DNA of 64,000 nucleotides from Rhodospirillaceae bacterium (GTDB taxonomy: Bacteria; Pseudomonadota; Alphaproteobacteria; GCA-2731375). The position numbers and the translations under genes were made by a program. Positions within the stretch are counted from its first letter, which is position 1, and every line of letters begins with the position of its first letter. Below the pieces are notes generated by a model. That model saw nothing but the letters and a program-made list of their open reading frames with translations. It ran no database searches and was not told where the DNA came from. Of the stretch, positions 55,472 to 64,000 are shown in pieces. The stretch lies in contig JABIWH010000059.1 of NCBI GenBank assembly GCA_018701215.1, positions 1-64,000 of the forward strand, given 5' to 3'.

Positions 55472-57919
55472 ATGGATAAGATCCCGCGAAGGCCCGACTT
55501 GCCGCCCCCCTTGGCGGACTGGTTCGCCGCGCGCGGTTGGCGGCCCCGGCCCCATCAGCTTGCGGTATTGCAACGGGCCTGGGCCGGACATTCGGTGTTG
55601 CTGACCGCACCGACGGGCGGCGGCAAGACCTTGGCGGGTTTTCTGCCCAGCCTGTGCGATCTGATGGGGGATGCCGGAGCGGCCCAGCGCAATGACCGTT
55701 TGCATACTTTGTATCTTTCTCCCTTGAAGGCGTTGGCGGTCGATGTGCGCCGCAATCTGGAGGCGCCCATAGCGGAGATGGCGGTGCCAATCCGGGTGGA
55801 AAGCCGGACCGGCGACACGCCGCAATCCCGGCGGCAGCGGCAACGGCGCAAACCGCCGCACATTTTGTTGACCACGCCCGAGCAATTGGCCCTGTTGCTG
55901 TCGTACCGGGATGCGGCGAAATATTTCGCCCGGCTGCGCTATGTGGTGATCGACGAACTGCACGCCCTTGCCGCCAACAAACGTGGTGACCTGCTGGCCT
56001 TGGGCCTGGCGCGATTGGCCGGCATGGCGCCTGAGGCCAGGCAAATCGGCCTTTCGGCGACGGTGGCGGCGCCGGCGCAGATGGCGCGGTTCCTGGATTG
56101 CGCCGGGCCCGTGACCGTGGTTGACGGCGGTCCCGGTCCCCGGCCCGAGATCAAGGTCATGGCGGCTTCCGCCCGGGTGCCATGGGCCGGCCATATGACC
56201 CTGCATGCCATGGCGGATGTCTATGACGCCATTCGAGGGCAACAAACCACACTGGTCTTTGTCAACACCAGGGCCCAGGCCGAAGTGGTCTTCAACCATC
56301 TTTGGCGCTTGAACGAGGATAGTTTGCCGATCGCGCTGCATCACGGCTCGTTGGACGTGGGCCAGCGCCGCAAGGTGGAGGCGGCTATGGTGCGCGGTGA
56401 TTTACGGGCGGTGGTCTGCACTTCGACTCTGGATCTGGGTATCGACTGGGGCGCGGTGGATCTGGTCATCCAGGTTGGCGCGCCCAAGGGGTTGAGCCGA
56501 CTGGTACAACGGATCGGGCGGGCCAACCACCGCCTGGACGAGCCTAGCCGTGCCCTGCTGGTGCCGTCCAATCGCTTTGAAGTGCTGGAATGCCAGGCGG
56601 CGGCGCAGGCTGTCATGGACGGCGAACTGGATGGTGAAGCGCCCCGCCGGGGCGGTCTGGATGTGTTGGCCCAGCATATCCTGGGCACTGCCTGTGGCGG
56701 ACCGTTTCGTGCCGACGATTTGTACGGTGAAGTCTGCCGGGCGGCACCCTATGCAGGCCTGAGCCGGGACAGTTTCAATGCCGTGCTCGATTATGTCGCC
56801 ACGGGAGGCTACGCCCTGCGCCAATATGAACGCTATGCCCGGTTGAGCCGGGACGAGGGCGGGCGCTACGATGTTGCCGGGCCCCGGGTGGCGCGGCAAT
56901 ACCGCCTGAATGTGGGCACCATAGTGCAGGAACCCATGATCAAGGTGCGCCTCAGGCGCGGCCGTAACCTGGGCCAGATCGAGGAATGGTTCATCGATCA
57001 ACTGGTGATCGGCGATACCTTTGCCTTTGCCGGTGAAATTCTGCGCTTCGAGGGCATGCGCGAGACCACCGCCACGGTCAGCCGGGCCGCCGGGGTGGAG
57101 GCCAAGGTACCGTCCTATTATGGCGGTAAATTTCCGTTGTCGACCTATCTGGCGGCCCGTGTCCGGGCTCTGCTGGCGGACGATGGGGCGCGGAACCGCC
57201 TGCCCGCACCGGTGCGGGATTGGCTTGCCATGCAGCGCCGCCGCTCGGTACTGCCCGGCCCCGATGGCTTGCTGGTCGAAGGTTTCCCCCGTGGCGGCAA
57301 GCACTATCTGGTCTGCTATCCGTTCGAGGGGCGCCTGGCGCACCAGACGCTCGGTATGTTGTTGACCCGGCGGATGGAGCGGGCGGGATATCGGCCCTTT
57401 GGCTTTGTCGCTTCGGAATATGCCCTGGCGGTCTGGAGTCTGAACCAGGTTGAGGATGTCGATCCGCTGTTCGGCGAGGATATGCTGGGCGACGATCTGG
57501 AGGAATGGCTGGCCGAGTCGAACCTGATGAAACGCACGTTTCGTAATGTGGCCTTGATCGCCGGGTTGATCGACCGCCGCCATCCCGGCCAGGAAAAGAC
57601 CGGCCGGCAGATGACCTTTTCCTCTGATCTGATCTATGACGTGCTACGCAAGTACGAACCAGAGCACATCCTGCTTCGTGCCACCCAGGCCGACGCGGCC
57701 ACGGGATTGTTGGACATTGGCCGTCTGGGCGAGATGTTGGCGCGGGTGCAAGGCCGGATTGAGCATCGCCCGTTGGACCGGGTCTCTCCCCTGGCCGTGC
57801 CCCTGATGCTGGAGATCGGCCGCGAAGCGGTGCATGGCGACAGCATTGAGGAATTGCTCAGCGAGGCTTCTGATGGTTTGGCGGATGAGTTGATGGACGA
57901 GGCCGGGCGCCTGATATAG
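55472..57919 (+). CDS. Lhr-like DEXH helicase (ligase-associated type)
   Basis: An 815-residue superfamily 2 helicase. Motif I is A-P-T-G-G-G-K-T (about 46-53), motif II D-E-L-H, motif III S-A-T-V, and motif VI Q-R-I-G-R-A-N-H. The winged-helix and Lhr-specific C-terminal regions follow. The size and end fit the ligase-associated DNA-damage-response helicase group (LhrC-core type). In most genomes that gene lies with an ATP-dependent DNA ligase, an exonuclease and a phosphoesterase; none is adjacent here. Likely role: DNA repair or crosslink tolerance. It converges on the chemoreceptor gene. Confidence 0.93.
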   Translation: MDKIPRRPDLPPPLADWFAARGWRPRPHQLAVLQRAWAGHSVLLTAPTGGGKTLAGFLPSLCDLMGDAGAAQRNDRLHTLYLSPLKALAVDVRRNLEAPIAEMAVPIRVESRTGDTPQSRRQRQRRKPPHILLTTPEQLALLLSYRDAAKYFARLRYVVIDELHALAANKRGDLLALGLARLAGMAPEARQIGLSATVAAPAQMARFLDCAGPVTVVDGGPGPRPEIKVMAASARVPWAGHMTLHAMADVYDAIRGQQTTLVFVNTRAQAEVVFNHLWRLNEDSLPIALHHGSLDVGQRRKVEAAMVRGDLRAVVCTSTLDLGIDWGAVDLVIQVGAPKGLSRLVQRIGRANHRLDEPSRALLVPSNRFEVLECQAAAQAVMDGELDGEAPRRGGLDVLAQHILGTACGGPFRADDLYGEVCRAAPYAGLSRDSFNAVLDYVATGGYALRQYERYARLSRDEGGRYDVAGPRVARQYRLNVGTIVQEPMIKVRLRRGRNLGQIEEWFIDQLVIGDTFAFAGEILRFEGMRETTATVSRAAGVEAKVPSYYGGKFPLSTYLAARVRALLADDGARNRLPAPVRDWLAMQRRRSVLPGPDGLLVEGFPRGGKHYLVCYPFEGRLAHQTLGMLLTRRMERAGYRPFGFVASEYALAVWSLNQVEDVDPLFGEDMLGDDLEEWLAESNLMKRTFRNVALIAGLIDRRHPGQEKTGRQMTFSSDLIYDVLRKYEPEHILLRATQADAATGLLDIGRLGEMLARVQGRIEHRPLDRVSPLAVPLMLEIGREAVHGDSIEELLSEASDGLADELMDEAGRLI

Positions 57920-57922
57920 AAA

Positions 57923-57950
57923 CCCCGGCCGGTGGGAAAACCGGCCGGGG
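57923..57950. terminator. Bidirectional terminator after the helicase
   Basis: CCCCGGCCGGT and ACCGGCCGGGG form a perfect 11-bp stem with loop GGGAAA, between the converging helicase and chemoreceptor genes. A long T-run is missing. Confidence 0.7.
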
Positions 57951-57988
57951 TGTTGGGGAACAACCTCGTCTTGATCAGGCCGCTGGTT

Positions 57989-60256
57989 TTATGCGGCCCT
58001 GACCGAAGACAGGAACTTGTCGACCTCCTCTCGCAGGCTGGTGGCCTGTTTGCTTAGGTCGTTGGTGGCCTCCAGCACTTGAGAGGCCGCGGAACCGGTC
58101 TCCTGGGCGCCACGGTTAACCTCGCCCATGTTGCTGTTGACCTCTTCGGTACCTTGCGCGGCTTCCTGGACGTTACGGCTGATTTCCTGTGTCGAGGCAC
58201 CTTGCTCCTCCACCGCCGCCGAAATCGAATTGCCGATCTCGTTGATTTGACCAATGGTCGCCGAGATCCCTTCGATGGCGGTAACGGCGGAGCCCGTCGC
58301 GGTCTGAATTTCAGCGATCTGTCCCGAAATTTCCTCCGTCGCTTTCGCGGTTTGAGAGGCCAGGTTTTTCACTTCAGAAGCGACCACGGCAAAACCCTTG
58401 CCCGCATCACCCGCCCGTGCAGCCTCGATCGTGGCGTTCAGGGCCAGCAAGTTGGTCTGATTGGCGATGTCGTTGATCAATCCGACGACTTCACCGATCT
58501 TTTGCGAGGCCTCAACCAGGCCTTGGACCTGCTCCGTTGCGCTTTGTGATTCCACTACGGCGTTGGTGGAAATATCAGATGACTGGGTAACCTGACGGGA
58601 AATTTCCTGTACGGTCGCTGACATTTCCTCGGTTGCCGTGGCTACGGATTGCACATTGGCGCTGGCCTGGACCGAGGCCGTGGTGACCGTGGCCGAGCGA
58701 TCCGAAGTCTGCTCGGCGATGCCGCGCATTTGTTCGGCCGATGTGCTCATGCTCGACGCCGAGTCGCCAACCGATTGCACGATACCCATCACCGCGCTCT
58801 CGAAATTGTCGGCCAGTTGCAGGCGCTCATCACGCACCCGCTTTTCAGCATCAAGGCGCTGTTGCTCGGCTTCCTCTTCCATGCGTTTGACGTTGATGGC
58901 ATTGTCCTTGAAGACTTGGACCGTACCCGCCATATCGCCGATTTCGTCCTTGCGTTCGATTCCAGGAACATCGACTTTCAGATCACCTTGCGCCAAACGT
59001 ACCATGGCGGAAGTCATGGTCACGAGAGGATTGGCGATACCGTTGCCGACAATCCAGGCAAGCACGACGCCGAACAGAATAGCGATGACCCCACACAGGC
59101 CGATCAACAGGTAGGTCGTGGAAACCGTTTCCACGTTGCCGGCCTGCCGTTGTTCCATCAGGTCCGTTTCTTCGGCCGAGAATTCGCCCATCAAGCGGCG
59201 GAACTCGTCAAAGTATTTCTTGCCACGGGCTTCGCCAATCAGATCAGCCATGTCGTCCATGGTTCTGGCAGTGCCGATTTGGCGGCGCAGGGCGATGGCC
59301 GGCTCGGTGACCTTTTCCTTCCATTCCGTGATGGTACCCTGGACCTCTTTCAGCAACTTAACCTGAGCCGGATTGTCGTTGACCGTTTCGCTCAGGCTGG
59401 CCGCCAACTTGAAGAAGCGTTTGGAACCGTTGGTGTAGGGGGCGAGGAAGGTGTCTTGACCAGCCAAAAGATAGCCACGCATGCCGGTCTCCATATCCAC
59501 GGCAGCGGCGACAATGGAATTGGCGTGCGAAATCACCCTGTAGGTATGGGCGACCCACTTTTCGTCCTTGGACAACGTCTCAAGCGCTTTGATGTCGACG
59601 GCGGCGCCTGCTTGGGTGGTCTTCTTGACGGCATTGAAAGTCGATACGAACTCAGTATGGCGTTTGTCCAACAGTGCCTGTTCGCGGTCGATGAAGGTTT
59701 TGATCTGAGCCCGGAATTTGTCGAAATAGACCTTGCCCCGTGCTTCGCCGACCAGCGCGGCCATATCGTTCATGGTCTGTGCATCACCGATGTCCCGGCG
59801 TAGCTGGATGGTTGGTTCAGTGACCTCTGTCTGCCATTCACGCAGAATTTTTTCGACCTCGCCCAGGCGGGCCACTTGCTTCGGGTTGTCACTAACGGTT
59901 TTCTGTAAATCCGCGATGCCTTGGTAGGTTGCCGTCTCGCCACCCTTGTAAGGGTTGAGGAAGTCACCCTTTCCGGCCAGTAGAAAGCCGCGCATGCCGG
60001 TTTCCATATCCACGGCGGAGCCAACAATAGCCGCCGCATTGCCCAAAACCTCGTGCGTATGACTGACGCGTTCGTTGGTAACGGTGATCGAGTTGATACC
60101 GTAGACAGCGACGCCGCCCAACATGACCAGCAGGACCAATGGAGAGCAAATGCCCAACAAAATCTTCTGCTTGGTTTTGAGGTTCGCGAAGATATTCAGT
60201 TTCTTTTTCGGATTTTCTGTAGCGTCAGCCATTGGGCTTTCGGTGGTGTCTGTCAT
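57989..60256 (-). CDS. Chemoreceptor with two CHASE3 domains
   Basis: A 755-residue methyl-accepting chemotaxis protein. It has a first membrane helix at about 45-65, then two tandem CHASE3-type periplasmic domains. The copies share [15 protein letters not shown] and later T-M-N/D-D-M-A, G-E-A-R-G-K and Y-F-D-x-F. A second membrane helix lies at about 375-400, then HAMP (R-L-A-Q-G-D-L...D-E-I-G-D-M-A) and a signalling coiled coil with the tip [24 protein letters not shown] six bases before the ATG at 60256 fixes the start. The ligand is unknown. Confidence 0.95.
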   Translation of the reverse strand: MTDTTESPMADATENPKKKLNIFANLKTKQKILLGICSPLVLLVMLGGVAVYGINSITVTNERVSHTHEVLGNAAAIVGSAVDMETGMRGFLLAGKGDFLNPYKGGETATYQGIADLQKTVSDNPKQVARLGEVEKILREWQTEVTEPTIQLRRDIGDAQTMNDMAALVGEARGKVYFDKFRAQIKTFIDREQALLDKRHTEFVSTFNAVKKTTQAGAAVDIKALETLSKDEKWVAHTYRVISHANSIVAAAVDMETGMRGYLLAGQDTFLAPYTNGSKRFFKLAASLSETVNDNPAQVKLLKEVQGTITEWKEKVTEPAIALRRQIGTARTMDDMADLIGEARGKKYFDEFRRLMGEFSAEETDLMEQRQAGNVETVSTTYLLIGLCGVIAILFGVVLAWIVGNGIANPLVTMTSAMVRLAQGDLKVDVPGIERKDEIGDMAGTVQVFKDNAINVKRMEEEAEQQRLDAEKRVRDERLQLADNFESAVMGIVQSVGDSASSMSTSAEQMRGIAEQTSDRSATVTTASVQASANVQSVATATEEMSATVQEISRQVTQSSDISTNAVVESQSATEQVQGLVEASQKIGEVVGLINDIANQTNLLALNATIEAARAGDAGKGFAVVASEVKNLASQTAKATEEISGQIAEIQTATGSAVTAIEGISATIGQINEIGNSISAAVEEQGASTQEISRNVQEAAQGTEEVNSNMGEVNRGAQETGSAASQVLEATNDLSKQATSLREEVDKFLSSVRAA

Positions 60257-60739
60257 GTGAAACCCTCCTTTGTTTTCGTGGATCACAGCGTGATTAGGTC
60301 GTGGGCGTGCAACATTGAACAGAAATTCTATTTAAAGAAGCACACGTTAAAATTGTAAAAATATGCATCGAATTATAGAAAATGCATATGCGAACAGTTC
60401 CTAAGCTAGACTGAATCTGTTAAAAAATTTTGAAGATATGTAACAAAAATAATGGAACGAAAGAAAAAATTTGCCAGTTTTACTGGTGGAAAATGTCAAT
60501 CCATTTGTCGTATTACTTTATGGATAATAAGGTAAATGCGAAATCCGGATGCCCTATGTTATTAATTCAACAAATTTCTGAATGGCGAAATAATACTGGT
60601 ACGTGTATTGCGATTGTATGATTGCATCGAATACAGCGTTTGCGATTTTCGGATATGATCGGCGATCTGCGCTATACTCGGGCCCAACTATCAGGCCCGA
60701 CCAAGGGCATTTGGGGCAATGAGAGGGTAGGGGTTCGCC
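60257..60739. other. 483-bp AT-rich gap
   Basis: This is a divergent region between the chemoreceptor and the oxygenase gene, markedly AT-richer than its surroundings. No gene is supported: the short open frames lack ribosome sites. It contains ATGCAT repeated 26 bp apart and a hairpin at 60678-60700. Confidence 0.45.
60673..60700 (+). promoter_or_regulatory. -10-like TATACT with adjoining inverted repeat
   Basis: TATACT (60673-60678) abuts TCGGGCC (60678-60684), which pairs with GGCCCGA (60694-60700) over nine bases. No matching -35 is seen. The dyad would lie at or just after the start site, 40-62 bp before the oxygenase ATG. Confidence 0.35.
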
Positions 60740-61780
60740 ATGCATCTATTTCAACAACAGGCAGCGCGGGATGTGGATGCGGCGCTGGCGCAATTGCCGA
60801 TCATTGATCTGGGCCCCTATTTCCGTGGCCAGGACGGCGCCCTGGAGGCGCTGGCGGCCGAGATTTTGGATGCCGGATCCCGTGTTGGTTTTTTCTATAT
60901 CAAGCACCACGGCGTGCCGCAGGATTTGATCGACGGGGCATTCGCGCAATCGAAACGATTTCATGCCCTGCCGTTGGAGGCAAAACAACGTCTGCCGCTG
61001 GATCAAAATAATATCGGCTATCTGGCGATGAACACTTCAATGCAGGCGCATTCGACCGTGCATAAGGCGACCACGCCAAACCAGAACGAATCCTTTTTCG
61101 CCACCCATGACCGGGGCCTGGATCATCCGGACGTGGTCAAGGGCACGCCGTTGCGCGGGCAAAATCAGTGGCCCGACGATCTGCCAGGATTTCGCGAAGG
61201 GGTGATGGCATATTTCCGCGAATTGAATGCCTTGGGGCAACGTCTGCTGGCGCCGTTTGCCGTGGCGCTGGGCCTGCCGCCCGATGCGCTGGATGAAGAT
61301 TTTGCCGACGAGAACAATGCCAACCTGCGTCTGCTGCACTATCCGCCGACCAAGCTGGTGGACAATGATTTTGGCACGGCACCCCATACGGACAATTCCT
61401 TCATGACCATTTTGGCGCGGTCCGAGGTGCCTGGCCTGGCGATCCGTATGCCGTCCGGCGAATGGCTGGCGCCGCCACTGATCCCCGGTACATTTTTGGT
61501 CAATATCGGTAATATGTTGCGGCGGATCTCCAATGACCGCTTCCTCTCCACGCCCCATGGCGTCATCGTTGATGGCCAGAGGGACCGCTATTCAATCGCC
61601 TATTTTCACAGCCCCAACCCCTATCGGATGATCGCCGTGGCGCCATCCTGCACGGACGCCGATCATCCGCCCAAGTACGAGCCGCGCCTGTACGCGGATC
61701 TGATGAAGGAATTCTACAGCGCCAACTATTTCCACCAGAAGGATCATGCTACGGTCGAGATGAAGAACCAATATGATTAG
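60740..61780 (+). CDS. Isopenicillin N synthase-family oxygenase
   Basis: A 346-residue Fe(II)-dependent oxygenase of the IPNS/2-oxoglutarate family. The N-terminal DIOX_N part starts L-P-I-I-D-L-G-P-Y and has G-F-F-Y-I-K-H-H-G-V. The iron ligands fit H-T-D in A-P-H-T-D-N-S-F and the His in S-T-P-H-G-V, with the co-substrate Arg in R-Y-S-I-A-Y-F. Bacterial members act on varied small molecules; the substrate is unknown. It starts a plus-strand run with an SDR and a nitroreductase. Confidence 0.93.
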   Translation: MHLFQQQAARDVDAALAQLPIIDLGPYFRGQDGALEALAAEILDAGSRVGFFYIKHHGVPQDLIDGAFAQSKRFHALPLEAKQRLPLDQNNIGYLAMNTSMQAHSTVHKATTPNQNESFFATHDRGLDHPDVVKGTPLRGQNQWPDDLPGFREGVMAYFRELNALGQRLLAPFAVALGLPPDALDEDFADENNANLRLLHYPPTKLVDNDFGTAPHTDNSFMTILARSEVPGLAIRMPSGEWLAPPLIPGTFLVNIGNMLRRISNDRFLSTPHGVIVDGQRDRYSIAYFHSPNPYRMIAVAPSCTDADHPPKYEPRLYADLMKEFYSANYFHQKDHATVEMKNQYD

Positions 61781-61806
61781 CCAGACTGAACGGAGAGGAT
61801 TGGGTC

Positions 61807-62586
61807 ATGGACCTGGGCATAGCGGGCCGTAACGCCATTGTTTGCGCATCCAGCCGAGGCTTGGGCAAGGGTTGCGCCATGTCCCTGGCCAGGAATGGCG
61901 CCAATGTGGTTATCAACGGCCGTGACGAGGCCGTGACGATGGCGACGGCGGCGGAAATCAGTGCTGCGTCCGATGTCACCGTGACGCCTGTCATCGCCGA
62001 TGTCTCTTCCAAGGAGGGCCAGGCGGCCCTGCTGGCGGCCTGTCCCCAGCCCGATATTCTGGTCAACAACAACGGCGGCCCGCCGTTCCGCGATTTCCGT
62101 GATCTCAGCCGCGAGGACATGCTGCAAGGCGTGACCATGAATTTCGCCACGCCCATCGAATTGGTGCAGGCGGTGATCGACCCAATGGTGGCGCAGGGTT
62201 TTGGCCGCATTGTCAATATCACCTCGGTTTCCGTCATGCGTCCGGTATTCGGTCTTGATCTATCGTCCGGGGCCCGCGCCGGGCTGACCGCGTTCCTGGC
62301 CGGGGTGGCGCGCTCGGTGGCGCAGCATAATGTCACCATCAATCACATCCTGCCGGGCTATATCGACACCGACCGTTTGCGCGGCGGCCTGGCCTTTAAT
62401 TCCCAGCAGAACAATATTTCCGTGGACGAAGCGGCGGCCAATCAGGCCGACGAAGTCCCCGCGAAACGTTTCGGCAATCCGGAAGAATTCGGCGAAGCCT
62501 GCGCCTTCCTCTGCAGCGCCCAAGCCGGCTATATCACCGGTCAAAGCCTGTTGCTCGACGGCGGCCTCTACGCCAGCAATTTCTAG
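61807..62586 (+). CDS. SDR-family protein lacking the YxxxK pair
   Basis: A 259-residue short-chain dehydrogenase/reductase-fold protein. The nucleotide site is atypical, A-S-S-R-G-L-G-K-G (about 14-22), and N-N-N-G-G replaces the usual N-N-A-G. The Ser of the catalytic set is in N-I-T-S-V-S-V, but where Y-x3-K is expected the sequence reads L-S-S-G-A-R-A-G. This Y/K-less subgroup is known among SDR proteins, so the reaction is uncertain. GAGAGGA lies about eight bases upstream of the ATG. The gene lies 26 bp after the oxygenase. Confidence 0.9.
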   Translation: MDLGIAGRNAIVCASSRGLGKGCAMSLARNGANVVINGRDEAVTMATAAEISAASDVTVTPVIADVSSKEGQAALLAACPQPDILVNNNGGPPFRDFRDLSREDMLQGVTMNFATPIELVQAVIDPMVAQGFGRIVNITSVSVMRPVFGLDLSSGARAGLTAFLAGVARSVAQHNVTINHILPGYIDTDRLRGGLAFNSQQNNISVDEAAANQADEVPAKRFGNPEEFGEACAFLCSAQAGYITGQSLLLDGGLYASNF

Positions 62587-62616
62587 TCTCGTACCCCTAA
62601 AACAACTCTGACTGCG

Positions 62617-63273
62617 ATGGAAACCATGACCGTATATGATCTCTCCGTGACCGATGCCCTGCTCTCGACCACCCGCGCCGTGCGTAAGCGTTTGGATCTA
62701 AAACGAGATGTGCCGCGCCAGGTGATCAACGAATGTCTGGAGCTTTCGCAACAGGCACCGACCGGTTCCAACAAGCAGGGCTGGTCCTGGATCGTAGTGA
62801 CGGATCCCGCCAAGCGCGCGGCGCTGGCGGACATCTACCGCAAAGGTGCGGGTACCTACCTGCAGGAAGCGGAACAGGACGCCGCCGCCATGAGCGACGA
62901 CGGCCAAACGACGCGGGTCATTTCCTCGGCGCAATATTTGGCGGACTGCCTGCAGGATGTGCCGGTGCACGTGATCCCCTGCATTAATGTGGAGCACATG
63001 GTGGAAAATCCACCGCCCGCCGCCTGGGCTGGCGTCATGGGTTCGATCTTTCCCGCCGTCTGGAGTTTCCAGCTGGCCTTGCGGGCCCGTGGCCTGGGTA
63101 CTGTTCTAACGACGCTGCATCTGCGTGCCGAACAAGACGCGGTCGAATTGCTGGGTATTCCCGATGGCGTCCAGCAGGTGGCGCTGTTACCCGTGGCCTA
63201 CACCATCGGCACTGATTTCAAGAGCGTCAAGCGCCCAGCCGTATCCGAGATCACCCATTGGGAGCAATGGTAG
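62617..63273 (+). CDS. Nitroreductase-family FMN oxidoreductase
   Basis: A 218-residue FMN-binding protein of the nitroreductase superfamily. The phosphate-binding R-A-V-R-K-R-L near residue 20, A-P-T-G-S-N-K-Q-G-W (47-56) and the C-terminal G-L-G-T-V-L-T-T-L support the fold. The physiological substrate is unknown; members reduce quinones, nitro compounds or enones. Start is 62617 or the in-frame ATG at 62626. It lies 30 bp after the SDR gene. Confidence 0.9.
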   Translation: METMTVYDLSVTDALLSTTRAVRKRLDLKRDVPRQVINECLELSQQAPTGSNKQGWSWIVVTDPAKRAALADIYRKGAGTYLQEAEQDAAAMSDDGQTTRVISSAQYLADCLQDVPVHVIPCINVEHMVENPPPAAWAGVMGSIFPAVWSFQLALRARGLGTVLTTLHLRAEQDAVELLGIPDGVQQVALLPVAYTIGTDFKSVKRPAVSEITHWEQW

Positions 63274-63283
63274 CCGACACGCA

Positions 63284-64000
63284 CTAAGGGCCGATATGGC
63301 GGGTGAATAAATCCACGGATTGTTTGCTCTCATGGTAACTCATGTCGCCAAAGGCAAAGCGGCAGAGGAAATAGTTGATGCCGCTGGCCTTGGCCTGGCG
63401 CTCAATCTCCGCCGCCACCTGATCAGCCGTGCCAATGATGGCCTGGCCCGTGGGCAGCAGTTCGTCCAGGCTTTCGGGAAAATGCACATTAACCGGCTTC
63501 ATGCCGTGGCGGTCCCATAGCACATAGAAGCTGTGGCGCCAGACAATATAGGCCCGGCGCGCAATGCGCAGGGCCTCGGCTTCTGTTTCCGCGATGACGA
63601 TATGGCGGCTCATGCCCATGCGGGGCAGGGTGGTATCGTCATGCCCCAGGGCCCGCCATTCCTGACGGTAACGGTCGGTGATCTGGCGGCTGCCGGCTTC
63701 GTCCCGGTTGGTGATGATGTTGACGCTGTTTTGCGCCGCCCAAACCGTGCTGTCGGGATGCGAAAGGCCATACCACAAGGGCGGATGCGGCTGTTGCCGG
63801 GGCGACAGTGTCAGGGGCATGCCGCTGACCTGATAGTGTTTGCCCTCGAATGTCAGCGCCTCACCCTGCATGCCGGCCAGGATCAGATCCAGGGCTTCGC
63901 GATACATGGCCGGCGCGGTTTCGGGATCCAGACCGAAATAGCCCACCTCGATGGGTGAAATGCCCCGGCCCACGCCCAGCTCCAACCGGCCCCCGCTCAT
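63284..64000 (-). CDS. Luciferase-like monooxygenase (LLM), partial
   Basis: The C-terminal 238 residues of an LLM-class flavin-dependent oxidoreductase. The visible frame begins at S-G-G-R-L-E-L-G-V-G-R-G, a motif that lies about 90-100 residues into such proteins, so the N-terminus is outside the window; the ATG at the edge is an internal Met. The rest is a normal TIM-barrel C-terminal half with P-P-L-W-Y-G and the final C-R-F-A-F-G-D-M. It converges on the nitroreductase gene. The substrate is unknown. Confidence 0.9.
   Translation of the reverse strand: MSGGRLELGVGRGISPIEVGYFGLDPETAPAMYREALDLILAGMQGEALTFEGKHYQVSGMPLTLSPRQQPHPPLWYGLSHPDSTVWAAQNSVNIITNRDEAGSRQITDRYRQEWRALGHDDTTLPRMGMSRHIVIAETEAEALRIARRAYIVWRHSFYVLWDRHGMKPVNVHFPESLDELLPTGQAIIGTADQVAAEIERQAKASGINYFLCRFAFGDMSYHESKQSVDLFTRHIGP

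Overview
The window is a piece of chromosome from an alphaproteobacterium, most likely a free-living motile Rhodospirillales-type organism. Supporting signs are the gene order rpmB / cobT-cobS / J-domain protein / bolA / corC-aroB-aroK / xerD-accA, a GC-rich genome, a DUF1127 protein, a ribbon-helix-helix protein of the alphaproteobacterial type, and two chemoreceptors. No tRNA, rRNA, CRISPR array, transposase or prophage was seen.

Layout. (1) 0.1-15.2 kb is a housekeeping block: a lipoprotein, ribosomal protein L28, aerobic cobaltochelatase subunits CobT and CobS, a J-domain protein, BolA, a ribbon-helix-helix protein, a CorC-type protein, the shikimate genes aroK-aroB, a 46-residue membrane protein overlapping a large exported protein, xerD and accA. 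(2) 15.2-34.3 kb is accessory. It opens with two hairpins and a decayed second copy of the accA 3' end. It then carries a phytanoyl-CoA-type dioxygenase, a frameshifted cyclase-TPR gene, a chemoreceptor followed by a diheme peroxidase and two cupredoxins, an Old-Yellow-Enzyme/FeS oxidoreductase, an intact cyclase-TPR gene, a cold-shock gene with an attenuator-like leader, two small unknown proteins, and a catabolic set (frameshifted CoA-transferase, GMC oxidoreductase, M81 peptidase, Ldh-type dehydrogenase). (3) 34.4-45.7 kb is housekeeping again: secA, a parvulin, argJ, mutT, an acetyltransferase, a class III aminotransferase, a PEBP protein, a selenoprotein, and two cell-wall proteins (MltB-type and RlpA). 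(4) 45.7-64 kb holds a MocR regulator facing a DUF1127 gene, PhzF, an acyl-CoA dehydrogenase / atypical iron-ADH / AMP-ligase / bicupin / flavin-oxidase cluster, a response regulator with an Hpt partner, an Lhr-type helicase, a tandem-CHASE3 chemoreceptor, and a run of small-molecule oxidoreductases ending in a luciferase-like monooxygenase cut by the window edge.

The most notable result is at 42600-43724. A protein with two AhpD-like halves is interrupted by one in-frame TGA exactly where the second redox Cys of a C-x-x-C...H motif belongs. The frame stays open for 126 further sense codons, and a short hairpin with a G-containing loop follows 17 nt after the TGA. I read it as a selenoprotein (C-V-Y-U-T-T-S-H) that conventional gene calling would split or truncate. 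Other points are the accA remnant at a core/accessory boundary, three single-base frameshifts confined to 17.8-28.9 kb, 11-bp tandem arrays upstream of xerD and aroK, face-to-face overlapping promoters between mocR and the DUF1127 gene, and a terminator hairpin inside the cold-shock leader.
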